64,000 bases of DNA from Petrotoga mobilis SJ95 (GTDB lineage: Bacteria > Thermotogota > Thermotogae > Petrotogales > Petrotogaceae): contig NC_010003.1 of NCBI RefSeq assembly GCF_000018605.1, forward strand, positions 1,092,501-1,156,500. The letters run 5' to 3'. This document shows positions 36,356 through 44,602 of the stretch, in pieces. Position numbers and translations under genes: made by a program. Position 1 is the stretch's first letter. Each line of letters opens with the position of its first letter. The notes beneath the pieces are model-generated. The model had not been told where the DNA came from, did no database searches, and saw only the letters and a program-made list of their open reading frames with translations.

Positions 36356-36547
36356 ATGAACATTAAACTACTGGATAAAATTGTGAGTAAAGGACAGTTC
36401 ATAAGACCTATTTTGAATTATGTTGTCCATTATTTAGAAAGTGATAGATCAGATAAAAATAAAAACATCATCAATTACATAAACGTTTTAAAATTAAAAT
36501 GGGATGTTAAATACGATGAAGCCCTTGAGATAATAGATGAAGCCTCC
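36356..36547 (+). pseudogene. Truncated copy of the helical-repeat receptor-like gene
   Basis: The first 63 codons (MNIKLLDKIVSKGQFIRPILNY...DEALEIIDEA) closely match the start of the 574-residue protein at 25247. Homology then stops at about 36543 and unrelated sequence follows, including the 36-bp repeat at 36575-36610. The upstream intergenic region and the divergent peptide gene are also duplicated. The remaining frame would end after 80 residues. Confidence 0.8.
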
Positions 36548-36574
36548 GCTCCCTATTGCGCATGTATGATCTAT

Positions 36575-36610
36575 CCAATCTTTTTTACGGACATGTAATA
36601 TTATCTAATG
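36575..36610 (-). repeat. 36-bp repeat, copy 2 (inverted relative to 28868-28903)
   Basis: 34 of 36 bases match the reverse complement of 28868-28903. It lies about 30 bases past the breakpoint of the truncated helical-repeat gene. Confidence 0.65.
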
Positions 36611-36721
36611 CGTTCGCTTTCTTAAGAAGTGGCTTTATGATATAATTATTACTACAAAAATGTATTGATGAAAATTTTTCAAAAAGCTTTTAAAACTATT
36701 TGACATTGTAGGAGGAACGTT

Positions 36722-37876
36722 TTGAGACAAAAATTATTTGTGTTGCTTTTTTTTATTATTTTTACGTTATCGACCTTTGCCACAGTTTTTGATGATTTTG
36801 TTTACTACGTAGATCTTCAAACAATGTATGAATCAGATGATCCATATTTAAAGATCCTTGGAGGCTTGTTGAAACGATGGGAAACGGGATTATCGATGTA
36901 TGTAGATAATTTGCAACTTTCAAATCTAGTGCTGTTTCCTGATGATGAGACAACCCTAAAGATATTAAAAGAGTCAGACCCTTATTTTTACCTTGAACCT
37001 ACCGAATTGTTTGAAGAAGCCCTAAGAGAATACCCTGATTCAATAATAATAAATTCTATGTATCTTTTTTTCAACTTCCAATATTGGCAAAATTCTTTGG
37101 ACCCATCTGTAGCGAAAGAAATCTTTGAATATTCTGAAAAAATCGAAAGGCTTGTGGGAGGGAAAACTCCCTATACTGTTTATTACCAAGGACAAATCTT
37201 ATCAAAATCTAAAATATATAATGATCCTCAAAAAGCTTATAATGACTTAAAAGAAATCTATCTCACTTACAATTATGATAAAAAAATAATTGAATCATTG
37301 GTAGAAATAAGTTTTCAAACAAATAACTACGAAATTATAAAAGACCTTTATAATAGTTATATGGATTTAAAAGGGCAAAATGCTCAAACTTTACTGTACT
37401 TTTCAAAAATTTTTTACAACATGGGAGAAACGGAAAAATCTAAGGAAATAGCCCTTTCTTTAATTCCAGTTTCAAAGGACTCATCAATTCTATCTGAAAC
37501 ATACGAATTTTTAGGTGACATAGAAAACAATTACGGAAAACAGATAGAATATTATCAAAAAGCTTTAACCCACGACAAGGAAAATGGAAGAATAATGTCT
37601 AAATTGGGATTAACCTACTATCATTGGGATAAAAAAGAATATGGCCAATTAGCTAGATACTTTCTCAATGGTGCTCAAAGTCGTAACTATGTCACCGAAG
37701 AAATGGAAAAAGCTCTAAAAGAATTGAGATCGAGAGTTGTATTCGAAATTTTCCTTAAATATTTATTACCCTTGCTGTTAGGAGTAGCTTTTGCATTATG
37801 GTTGCTATATTATTTGGATAAAAAAAGGAAGATCAAGGAGCACAATCGGATATTTAAAGAGCAGAATAATAAATAG
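36722..37876 (+). CDS. Exported TPR-like protein with C-terminal membrane anchor
   Basis: 384 residues. The signal peptide is MRQKLFVLLFFIIFTLSTFA, followed by a helical-repeat domain with TPR-like pairs (LYNSYMDLKGQNAQTLLYFSKIFYNMGETEKSKEIAL, ETYEFLGDIENNYGKQIEYYQKAL). A C-terminal membrane helix (FLKYLLPLLLGVAFALWLLYYL) precedes a basic tail. The TTG start is behind AGGAGG. It should sit at the cytoplasmic membrane with repeats outside. The partner is unknown. mazG begins 34 bases downstream, so the two probably shared a transcript. Confidence 0.75.
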   Translation: MRQKLFVLLFFIIFTLSTFATVFDDFVYYVDLQTMYESDDPYLKILGGLLKRWETGLSMYVDNLQLSNLVLFPDDETTLKILKESDPYFYLEPTELFEEALREYPDSIIINSMYLFFNFQYWQNSLDPSVAKEIFEYSEKIERLVGGKTPYTVYYQGQILSKSKIYNDPQKAYNDLKEIYLTYNYDKKIIESLVEISFQTNNYEIIKDLYNSYMDLKGQNAQTLLYFSKIFYNMGETEKSKEIALSLIPVSKDSSILSETYEFLGDIENNYGKQIEYYQKALTHDKENGRIMSKLGLTYYHWDKKEYGQLARYFLNGAQSRNYVTEEMEKALKELRSRVVFEIFLKYLLPLLLGVAFALWLLYYLDKKRKIKEHNRIFKEQNNK

Positions 37877-37910
37877 GGAAGCTAATAAGTACAATACAGG
37901 AGGAATTATT

Positions 37911-37949
37911 TTGGAATTAGGCGAAAAATTTGAAGAGCTTATGAAAGTG
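37911..37949 (+). pseudogene. mazG: mazG 5' fragment (13 codons), cut off by the IscB element
   Basis: TTG start behind AGGAGG, reading LELGEKFEELMKV. Joined in frame to MKRLRGPKGC at 39589, it gives a normal MazG opening. The element between 37950 and 39588 therefore interrupts the gene. Confidence 0.75.
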
Positions 37950-38201
37950 GTCAACTACCCACCGTCTAAAGACGGGGGCTTGCAAAAGCCTTAGTTGACT
38001 ACCCTCAGCCGATTGAAGAAACGGGCTTCCGCCTCTTAAGGAAGAAGAAACGGGCTCACGCCTCTAAAGGAAGATCATCGGGCTACGTTATATAGGTCAT
38101 AACACCTTCGGATGTTTCTCCTAGTCTGTCGCTCTGTTGTTTAGCTTTAAACAATCCTGAGGGGTAGGGATAGTGAGCTAAACGTAAAAAGCCTATATAA
38201 C
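37934..38201 (+). ncRNA. Candidate omega RNA of IscB, with guide derived from mazG
   Basis: The region ahead of iscB is noncoding and highly structured. GTCAACTA (37950-37957) pairs with TAGTTGAC (37992-37999), enclosing CCGTC-TAAA-GACGG and GGCTT-GCAA-AAGCC hairpins. Two near-identical units of about 29 bases follow (GAAGAAACGGGCT...; 38014 and 38045). GTTATATAGG (38088-38097) pairs with CCTATATAAC (38192-38201) around further hairpins. Omega RNAs of IscB lie 5' of the gene, with the guide at their 5' end in flanking DNA. Here that would be the last 16 or so bases of the mazG fragment. Exact ends are estimates. Confidence 0.7.
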
Positions 38202-39588
38202 ATTGGGGAAGGAGAATAACTCCATTAAGGAGATGCACTTTATGTTAGTGTACGTTTTAAACAAATACGGGAAACCTCTTATGCCTTGTAAACCTTCAAA
38301 GGCAAGAAAACTACTTAAAGAGGGAAAAGCCAAGGTTGTTAGAAAAGAACCTTTTACTATTCAATTACTCTATGGTAGTAGTGGTTATAAACAACCTATT
38401 ACTTTAGGAGTAGACGCAGGAAGTAAAAGTATAGGGTTGTCTGCTACTACTGAAAATAAGGAACTTTTTGCAGCAGAAGTTGAAATAAGAGATGATATAC
38501 CTAAACTTATATCTCAGAAACGACAGTATCGTAAAGGTAGACGTTTCAGAAAAACAAGGTATAGGAAACCACGCTTTTTAAACCGTGTCCACAGTAGAAA
38601 AAAACAGAAACAGGCTGACGCCACACAGCCTTACGGCAGACAAGGGAACTGGCTTGCACCGTCAGTAGAACATAAAATAAAGTCGCACATTAAACTGATC
38701 GATCTAGTTCATAGCATACTTCCTATTACAACGATTGTAGTAGAAGTTGCAAGTTTCGATATACAAAAGATTAAGAATCCTAACATTGAAGGCAAACAAT
38801 ACCAACAAGGTGAACAATTAGATTTTTGGAATGTAAGAGAATATGTTCTTTGGAGAGATAATTATACCTGTCAACGCTGCAAAGATAAGTCCAAAGATAA
38901 GAGGCTCAATGTTCACCACATCGAAAGTAGACAAATAGGTGGGAACGCACCTAGTAATTTAATTACATTGTGTGAAACATGTCATAAGGATTACCACGAT
39001 GGAAAAATTAAATTGGATTTTAAAAGAGGACAAAAATTTAAAGATGCTACCTCTATGAATATTATGAGATGGACATTATACAATAGATTGAAAGATTTGT
39101 ATTCTAACGTTCATCTAACTTATGGATATATCACTAAAAATACAAGGATACAAAATAGTTTAACTAAAACACATAGAATAGACGCCTTATGTATTAGTGG
39201 TCATCCTCAAGCAAAACAATTAGATTACTATTATCACATTAAAGAAGTTCGACGACACAATAGACAAATACACAAAGCTAAAATTCTAAAGGGAGGAATA
39301 AGAAAACTAAACCAAGCACCTTATCTAGTACATGGTTTTAGATTGTTTGATAAAGTAAAATACAAGGGTATTGAATGTTTCATATTTGGAAGACGTTCAA
39401 CTGGATATTTTGATATAAGAAAACTTGATGGTACAGTAATTCATAGAAGTGCAAAAAGCAAAGATTTAATCTTGGTAAGTAAAGCTAAAACTCTATTATG
39501 GGAAAGGAGGGAAAATTCTGCATTCCTCTCACCACTTCCTTATCTGCCGTAAGGCTGTTCTCTGGTGAGTCTCCTGCAGATATTTTTC
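37950..39588 (+). mobile_element. IS200/IS605-like IscB element inserted in mazG
   Basis: The boundaries are set by rejoining mazG in frame (13 codons, then 39589). The element carries the omega RNA region, iscB, and a right-end hairpin around TCTGC...GCAGA (39543-39580). There is no TnpA transposase, so movement would need one in trans. There is no target duplication, as expected for this class. The 3' flank begins ATGAAA. Confidence 0.72.
38242..39552 (+). CDS. iscB: IscB RNA-guided nuclease
   Basis: 436 residues. The PLMP domain (VLNKYGKPLMPCKPSKARKLL) is at the N-terminus. RuvC-I follows (TLGVDAGSKSIGLSA), then an Arg-rich bridge helix (KRQYRKGRRFRKTRYRKPR) and RuvC-II (TTIVVEVASFD). The HNH domain has two CxxC pairs and a double His (CQRCKDK, NVHHIES, LCETCHKDYH). 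RuvC-III is KTHRIDALCISG. All expected catalytic residues are present. The C-terminus would contact the target-adjacent motif. The ATG at 38242 follows AAGGAG by nine bases; an earlier frame start adds 13 unlikely residues. IscB is the ancestor class of Cas9. It nicks or cuts DNA matched by the omega RNA guide. Confidence 0.93.
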   Translation: MLVYVLNKYGKPLMPCKPSKARKLLKEGKAKVVRKEPFTIQLLYGSSGYKQPITLGVDAGSKSIGLSATTENKELFAAEVEIRDDIPKLISQKRQYRKGRRFRKTRYRKPRFLNRVHSRKKQKQADATQPYGRQGNWLAPSVEHKIKSHIKLIDLVHSILPITTIVVEVASFDIQKIKNPNIEGKQYQQGEQLDFWNVREYVLWRDNYTCQRCKDKSKDKRLNVHHIESRQIGGNAPSNLITLCETCHKDYHDGKIKLDFKRGQKFKDATSMNIMRWTLYNRLKDLYSNVHLTYGYITKNTRIQNSLTKTHRIDALCISGHPQAKQLDYYYHIKEVRRHNRQIHKAKILKGGIRKLNQAPYLVHGFRLFDKVKYKGIECFIFGRRSTGYFDIRKLDGTVIHRSAKSKDLILVSKAKTLLWERRENSAFLSPLPYLP

Positions 39589-39978
39589 ATGAAAAGATTG
39601 AGGGGACCAAAAGGTTGCGATCCTGCACTCTCTTTAGCAAGAAGAATTCAAGAAAATGCTGCTGCGGTAGGGTTTGACTGGGTAGAAGTTAAAGATGTGC
39701 TCGATAAAGTAAAAGAAGAAGTGGAAGAACTTAATGAAGCAAAAACCCAAGCAGAAGTAGAAGAAGAGTTTGGGGATTTGTTGTTTGCGCTGGTTAACTT
39801 GGCTCGTTTTTTAAAGATAGATCCGGAAGTATCTTTAAGAAAGGCAAGTGAGAAGTTTATAGAACGGTTCACTCAGATGGAAAAAGCGATTGAAAAAGAT
39901 GGAAAGGAATTTGAAGCTTTAAATTTAGAAGAGTTAGATAAATATTGGGAATTAATTAAAAAAGAGGAAAAGAGGTGA
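39589..39978 (+). CDS. mazG: MazG-type nucleotide pyrophosphohydrolase, separated 3' part
   Basis: 129 residues from MKRLRGPKGCDP. After the N-terminal LRGP-x-GC motif it jumps to ALSLARRIQENAAAVGFDW, the start of the second MazG domain. The metal-binding helices follow (EEVEELNEA, EEEFGDLLFALVNLARFL). Full-length MazG has two such domains in about 260 residues. The first appears deleted in frame, apart from the IscB insertion. Translation could start at 39589 or at a GTG at 39565 inside the element's right end. MazG hydrolyses nucleoside triphosphates; whether this short form is active is unclear. Confidence 0.75.
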   Translation: MKRLRGPKGCDPALSLARRIQENAAAVGFDWVEVKDVLDKVKEEVEELNEAKTQAEVEEEFGDLLFALVNLARFLKIDPEVSLRKASEKFIERFTQMEKAIEKDGKEFEALNLEELDKYWELIKKEEKR

Positions 39979-39985
39979 AAATTAG

Positions 39986-41068
39986 GTGGAAATAGGCATA
40001 TTCGGCCTTCCGTTAACGGGTAAAACTACTATTTTTTCCCTTTTAACTGATTATAAAATAGAGGATAGTTATAAAAGAGAGGCTATAAAAAGAACGGCAA
40101 TTATAAAAGATGAAAGAGTTAATTCTCTTGCACGTTTATACAATCCTAAAAAGATTATCTTTGCTAGTTTAGATTTTATCGATATTCCAAGCTATGACCA
40201 CAAAGGGGACCCTAAAGAAAAAACGAGAATTTTTCAGATGATACAGAATGTTGATGCCTTGCTTTTGGTTATAAGATCGTTTAAAAACCCCTCGGTACCT
40301 TGGCCTGAAAATGCTGATAATCCAATAAAACAACTAGAAATTTTGAAAACAGAACTAATTCTCAGAGATTTAGAAATTGTAGAAAATCGATTAGAGAGGC
40401 TTGAAACGCAAAAGAAAAAGACAAAATTCTCAGTGACGGAAGAAAACGAAGAAAAAATTTTGTTGAAAATAAAAGAAGTTTTGGAGGATGAGGTTTTCGT
40501 TTCGAAGATGGAATTGAGTGAAGAGGATAAAAAATTAGTTGGTTCTTTAGCTTTATTCACTTTAAAACCTATTATCGTATGTGTCAACGTCGATGATGAC
40601 CAATTTTCAAAAAATAGCTACGAATATAAGGAACAGGTAATTGAAGAATGTAAAAAGCAAAATTTTGCCTACATTGAAATAGACGGAAAAATAGAAGTAG
40701 AAATAAACGAGCTTGAGGACGAAGAAGAAAAAAGACTATTCTTAGAAGATTTATCAATTAAAGAACCTGGTGTTGAAAGATTAGCAAAAATTGTGTATAA
40801 TCATGTTGGACTAATTTCTTTCTTCACCGTCGGAAAAGACGAGGTAAGAGCTTGGACGGTAAAAAAAGGTAGTACAATGAAGGAAGCCGCTGGAAAAATA
40901 CATTCTGATTTCGAGAAGAACTTCATTCGTGCAGAGGTTATGAAATATGAGGACCTAATTAAATACGGAAGCGAAGAAAAAGTGAAAGAACAGGGACTTT
41001 GGAGGCTGGCGGGAAAAGATGAAATATTGGAAGATGGTGAAATATTAAACATTAGAGCTAGCACTTGA
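39986..41068 (+). CDS. ychF: YchF/OLA1-type P-loop NTPase
   Basis: 360 residues, starting MEIGIFGLPLTGKTTIFSLL (Walker A in GLPLTGKTT). A helical, charged insert follows (about 130-165), then a C-terminal TGS domain (LISFFTVGKDEVRAWTVKKGSTMKEAAGKIHSDFEKNFI). YchF proteins are ribosome- and ATP-associated Obg relatives. The nucleotide-specificity region reads CVNVDD, not NKxD, as expected for an ATP-preferring member. GTG start behind GAGGTG, 7 bases after mazG. Confidence 0.85.
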   Translation: MEIGIFGLPLTGKTTIFSLLTDYKIEDSYKREAIKRTAIIKDERVNSLARLYNPKKIIFASLDFIDIPSYDHKGDPKEKTRIFQMIQNVDALLLVIRSFKNPSVPWPENADNPIKQLEILKTELILRDLEIVENRLERLETQKKKTKFSVTEENEEKILLKIKEVLEDEVFVSKMELSEEDKKLVGSLALFTLKPIIVCVNVDDDQFSKNSYEYKEQVIEECKKQNFAYIEIDGKIEVEINELEDEEEKRLFLEDLSIKEPGVERLAKIVYNHVGLISFFTVGKDEVRAWTVKKGSTMKEAAGKIHSDFEKNFIRAEVMKYEDLIKYGSEEKVKEQGLWRLAGKDEILEDGEILNIRAST

Positions 41069-41084
41069 TTTGAGGGGTGACCTA

Positions 41085-42071
41085 ATGATACTTGTTACAG
41101 GAGGAGCTGGGTACATAGGTTCTCATTTGGTGAAAAGGCTGCAAGATCAAAATAAAGAAGTAGTAGTTTTTGATAACTTCGAAAAAGGCCATAGGTGGGC
41201 TGTTAAAGATGTACAAGTCGTTGAAGGAGATCTTAGAAACGAAAAAGACATTGATTACGCTTTTGAAAATTACAAAATAGACGAGGTATATCATTTCGCG
41301 GCTTTTTCATTAGTTGGTGAATCCATGACAGAACCTAATAAATATTTTAATAACAATATTTGTGGAACATTGAACCTTTTAAAAAACATGCAAAAACATA
41401 AATGTAGATACATAGTTTTTTCTTCTACCGCAGCTGTTTATGGAGAACCAGAAAAAGTCCCCATCACTGAAAATCAACCTAAGAATCCTACGAACATCTA
41501 TGGTCAATCAAAATTAATGATTGAAGATATTCTCAATTGGTATTCTAAACTTGATATTATAAGGTATGTAGCTTTAAGATATTTCAACGCCGCTGGGGCG
41601 TATTATGATGGTAGTATAGGCGAAGCCCACGAACCTGAAACTCACTTGATCCCATTAGTTCTTGAAACAGCTTTAGGGAAAAGAGACCAACTGTACGTTT
41701 ATGGCAATGATTACCCAACCAAGGACGGAACAGCCGTTAGAGACTATATCCATGTAATGGATTTGATAGATGCCCATATTTTAGCTATGAAATGGATGAA
41801 GGAAAATGAAAAATCTGACGTTTTTAATTTAGGTAATGGTCAAGGATTTACCGTTTTAGAGGTTATTAAAACAGCTGAAAAAGTAACTTCAAAAAAAATA
41901 AATTACGAAGTAGTAGAAAGAAGGCCTGGTGATCCTGCTGTTTTAATAGCTTCCTCAAAGAAAGCAGAGGAAGTTTTAAACTGGCACCCTCAAAATAAAG
42001 AATTAGAAAAGATAATATCTGATGCATGGAAATGGCATAAAAATAAAGACAAAAATGTTTTAGGAGGATAA
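41085..42071 (+). CDS. galE: UDP-glucose 4-epimerase
   Basis: 328 residues of the extended short-chain dehydrogenase type, interconverting UDP-glucose and UDP-galactose. It has NAD-binding VTGGAGYIGSHL, catalytic Ser/Thr in FSSTAAVYG, Tyr-x3-Lys in YGQSKLM, and the RYFNAAGAYYDGSIGE segment typical of GalE. The ATG at 41085 behind GAGGGGTG is preferred to a start five codons earlier. apt follows after 3 bases, so this is part of the ychF-galE-apt-pgi-coaE run. Confidence 0.92.
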   Translation: MILVTGGAGYIGSHLVKRLQDQNKEVVVFDNFEKGHRWAVKDVQVVEGDLRNEKDIDYAFENYKIDEVYHFAAFSLVGESMTEPNKYFNNNICGTLNLLKNMQKHKCRYIVFSSTAAVYGEPEKVPITENQPKNPTNIYGQSKLMIEDILNWYSKLDIIRYVALRYFNAAGAYYDGSIGEAHEPETHLIPLVLETALGKRDQLYVYGNDYPTKDGTAVRDYIHVMDLIDAHILAMKWMKENEKSDVFNLGNGQGFTVLEVIKTAEKVTSKKINYEVVERRPGDPAVLIASSKKAEEVLNWHPQNKELEKIISDAWKWHKNKDKNVLGG

Positions 42072-42074
42072 CTC

Positions 42075-42596
42075 ATGGAGATAGTAGACCTAAAAAAATG
42101 GATAAGAGATATACCAGATTTTCCAGAAAAAGGAGTTATATTTAGAGATATCACACCACTTTTGAAAAACCCTGAAGTTTTTAAGTATTCGGTCGAAAAA
42201 ATCGCTGAATTGATAAAAGAGTGGGATTTCGATTGTATCGTATCCCCCGAGTCAAGGGGGTTTATATTTGCTACACCTTTAGCTTACCTCATGAATAAAG
42301 AATTCGTTCCCATAAGAAAACCAGGAAAACTGCCTTACAAAACCTATTCGATCTCTTATGAACTGGAATATGGTCAAACATCCCTGGAAATGCATGTTGA
42401 CGCGATAGATAAAGGAGAAAAGGTGATAGTCGTTGATGATGTGTTAGCCACCGGAGGTACTACAAAAGCGATAAAAGAATTAGTAGACAGAGCCGGAGGC
42501 AAAACCGTTGGAGTTGTCTGCCTTGCTGAATTAACCTATCTAAATCCAAGAGAAAATTTAAAAGATTTGGAAATTGCCAGCTTGATACGATATTGA
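42075..42596 (+). CDS. apt: Adenine phosphoribosyltransferase
   Basis: 173 residues. It converts adenine and PRPP to AMP in purine salvage. The PRPP-binding motif is VIVVDDVLATGGT, with SPESRGFIFATPLA and IRKPGKLPY as family signatures. ATG preceded by AGGAGG. Length is normal for the family. Confidence 0.95.
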   Translation: MEIVDLKKWIRDIPDFPEKGVIFRDITPLLKNPEVFKYSVEKIAELIKEWDFDCIVSPESRGFIFATPLAYLMNKEFVPIRKPGKLPYKTYSISYELEYGQTSLEMHVDAIDKGEKVIVVDDVLATGGTTKAIKELVDRAGGKTVGVVCLAELTYLNPRENLKDLEIASLIRY

Positions 42597-42630
42597 AAGT
42601 TTAATTTAAACGTAAGAAGGGGGAAAAAAG

Positions 42631-44004
42631 ATGAATGGTATAAAATTTGATTTTTCAAATGTTTTCCATCCCAATATTGAAAATGGCTTAACGGAAGAAG
42701 AAATAAACGACCAAGGCAATAGAGTTCAAGATATTGTGGAAACGATAATACAAAACAATCCTGGCTTTTTAAATCTGCCCTTCACAAGGGTTTACATAGA
42801 TAGAGTTTTGGATTTAAAAACGTGGATACAAAGTTTTGAAAGTGTAGTAGTTTTAGGCATAGGTGGTTCTGCATTAGGAAATCAGGCGCTGCAAACAGCC
42901 CTTAATCCATTGCATTATAACGCTTTATCTAAAGAAATAAGAAAAACCCCTAAGATTTTCATCCTTGATAATGTTGACCCCGATTTTATAGCATCAGTTT
43001 TGGACCAAATCGATCCAAAGACTACCTTGTTCAATGTTATTTCAAAATCTGGAACAACAGCAGAAGCCATGGCAAATTATCTGGTTGCAAGAGGAATAAT
43101 CGAAGGATACGGATTAGATCCAAAAAAACACTTCCTATTCACCACCGATCCTGAAAAAGGTATATTAAAGAAAATAGCCGAAGAAGAAGGAATCAAAACC
43201 TTGGATATACCTCCTTCAATTGGCGGTAGATTCAGCGTTTTAACCCCTGTTGGCTTATTATCAGCTTTGGCAAGTGGAATAGATATAATTGATCTATACA
43301 ACGGTGCAAAAGAAATGCACAAAAGGGTTACCAATCCAAATATTTGGGAAAATCCTGCGGCTTTTAACGCCTTAGTGCATTATCTATATTACCAGAAAGG
43401 TTACAATATTTCCGTAATGATGTCCTACTCAAACAAATTGTTTCTACTAGCTGATTGGTACAGACAATTATGGGCAGAAAGCCTTGGAAAAAAATACAAT
43501 TTAAAAGGTGAAGTAGTCAACGTTGGGCAAACTCCAATAAAAGCATTAGGCACAACAGACCAACATTCCCAAGTTCAACTATACAACGAAGGTCCATACG
43601 ATAAGGTAATCACTTTCATACAACTAGAAAATTTTGAACGAAACATAAAAATCCCTAATATACACTGTGACCTTCCCGAGCTATCATATCTGGGAGGTAA
43701 AAATCTTTCAGCCCTTTTGAATACAGAATTAGCTGGTACGGAATACGCTTTAACAGAAAACAATAGACCAAATCTAAAAGTTATTTTCCCTCAGATCAAT
43801 CCCTTCAATGTGGGACAATTCATATTCGCATATGAATTTCAAACAGCAGTAATGGGAAATCTTTTAGATATAAACCCTTATGACCAACCAGGCGTCGAAT
43901 TAGGTAAAAAGGTTACTTATGCTTTGATGGGCAGGAAAGGGTACGAAGATTTTAACATCGAAGTAGAAAACAAACTTAAAAACAAAAAACAGGTGACGAT
44001 GTAA
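42631..44004 (+). CDS. pgi: Glucose-6-phosphate isomerase
   Basis: 457 residues catalysing glucose-6-phosphate to fructose-6-phosphate. It has two SIS-type sugar-phosphate folds, with [15 protein letters not shown], the [12 protein letters not shown] phosphate loop and the [15 protein letters not shown] segment carrying the catalytic His. AAGGGGG precedes the ATG. The length agrees with the compact bacterial type of Thermotoga and Bacillus. Confidence 0.95.
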   Translation: MNGIKFDFSNVFHPNIENGLTEEEINDQGNRVQDIVETIIQNNPGFLNLPFTRVYIDRVLDLKTWIQSFESVVVLGIGGSALGNQALQTALNPLHYNALSKEIRKTPKIFILDNVDPDFIASVLDQIDPKTTLFNVISKSGTTAEAMANYLVARGIIEGYGLDPKKHFLFTTDPEKGILKKIAEEEGIKTLDIPPSIGGRFSVLTPVGLLSALASGIDIIDLYNGAKEMHKRVTNPNIWENPAAFNALVHYLYYQKGYNISVMMSYSNKLFLLADWYRQLWAESLGKKYNLKGEVVNVGQTPIKALGTTDQHSQVQLYNEGPYDKVITFIQLENFERNIKIPNIHCDLPELSYLGGKNLSALLNTELAGTEYALTENNRPNLKVIFPQINPFNVGQFIFAYEFQTAVMGNLLDINPYDQPGVELGKKVTYALMGRKGYEDFNIEVENKLKNKKQVTM

Positions 44005-44007
44005 AAA

Positions 44008-44589
44008 ATGGTAATAGGAATTACAGGCCCGGCTGGATCTGGAAAAAGCACTATATCAAAGATAATAAAAACAATATACAAAGATAAGGCATCCATAATC
44101 GATGTGGATAGGTTAGGACACGAGGTCTTAACCTATTTTTTTATCAAAGAGAAATTGAAAGAAAATTTTGGAGAAGAAATATTCGATGATGATAACAATA
44201 TTTCTAGATCAAAACTTGGCGAAATAGTTTTTTCAAATCAAGAAAAGTTAGAATTATTGAATCAGATAGTCCATCCAGAAATTCTTAATAAAACTGAACA
44301 AATACTGAAAGAAATTTCAAATAAAAATGATATAATAATCATAGATGCAGCTTTGCTTTTCAAAATAGGATTGGACAAATTATGCGATAAAATTATCTAC
44401 GTAGATGCCCCAGAAGAATTACGTATTGAAAGGCTGTCAGAAAAACGTGGTATCCCCTTGGAGAAGGCAAAAAACATCGTCAAATCCCAAGAACACATAA
44501 ACTCTAAGCGTTGTGATTTCAAAATATTGAATATTGGTAATTTTGACCAATTGTACAAAGAAACAGAAAAAATTATCCAAAACTTATGA
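44008..44589 (+). CDS. coaE: Dephospho-CoA kinase
   Basis: 193 residues. It performs the last step of coenzyme A synthesis. P-loop GITGPAGSGKSTIS, DVDRLGHEVL, and the HPEI motif (NQIVHPEIL) with the CoA-domain helix are all present. It starts 3 bases after pgi and ends 13 bases before the binding-protein gene, whose ribosome site overlaps its end. Confidence 0.93.
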   Translation: MVIGITGPAGSGKSTISKIIKTIYKDKASIIDVDRLGHEVLTYFFIKEKLKENFGEEIFDDDNNISRSKLGEIVFSNQEKLELLNQIVHPEILNKTEQILKEISNKNDIIIIDAALLFKIGLDKLCDKIIYVDAPEELRIERLSEKRGIPLEKAKNIVKSQEHINSKRCDFKILNIGNFDQLYKETEKIIQNL

Positions 44590-44602
44590 GGAGGTGTTCG
44601 GA

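Noticed and set aside
38014-38073. Two-unit repeat as a possible CRISPR array
   Set aside because: Only two adjacent units with no proper spacer and no cas genes. It lies within the IscB omega RNA region.
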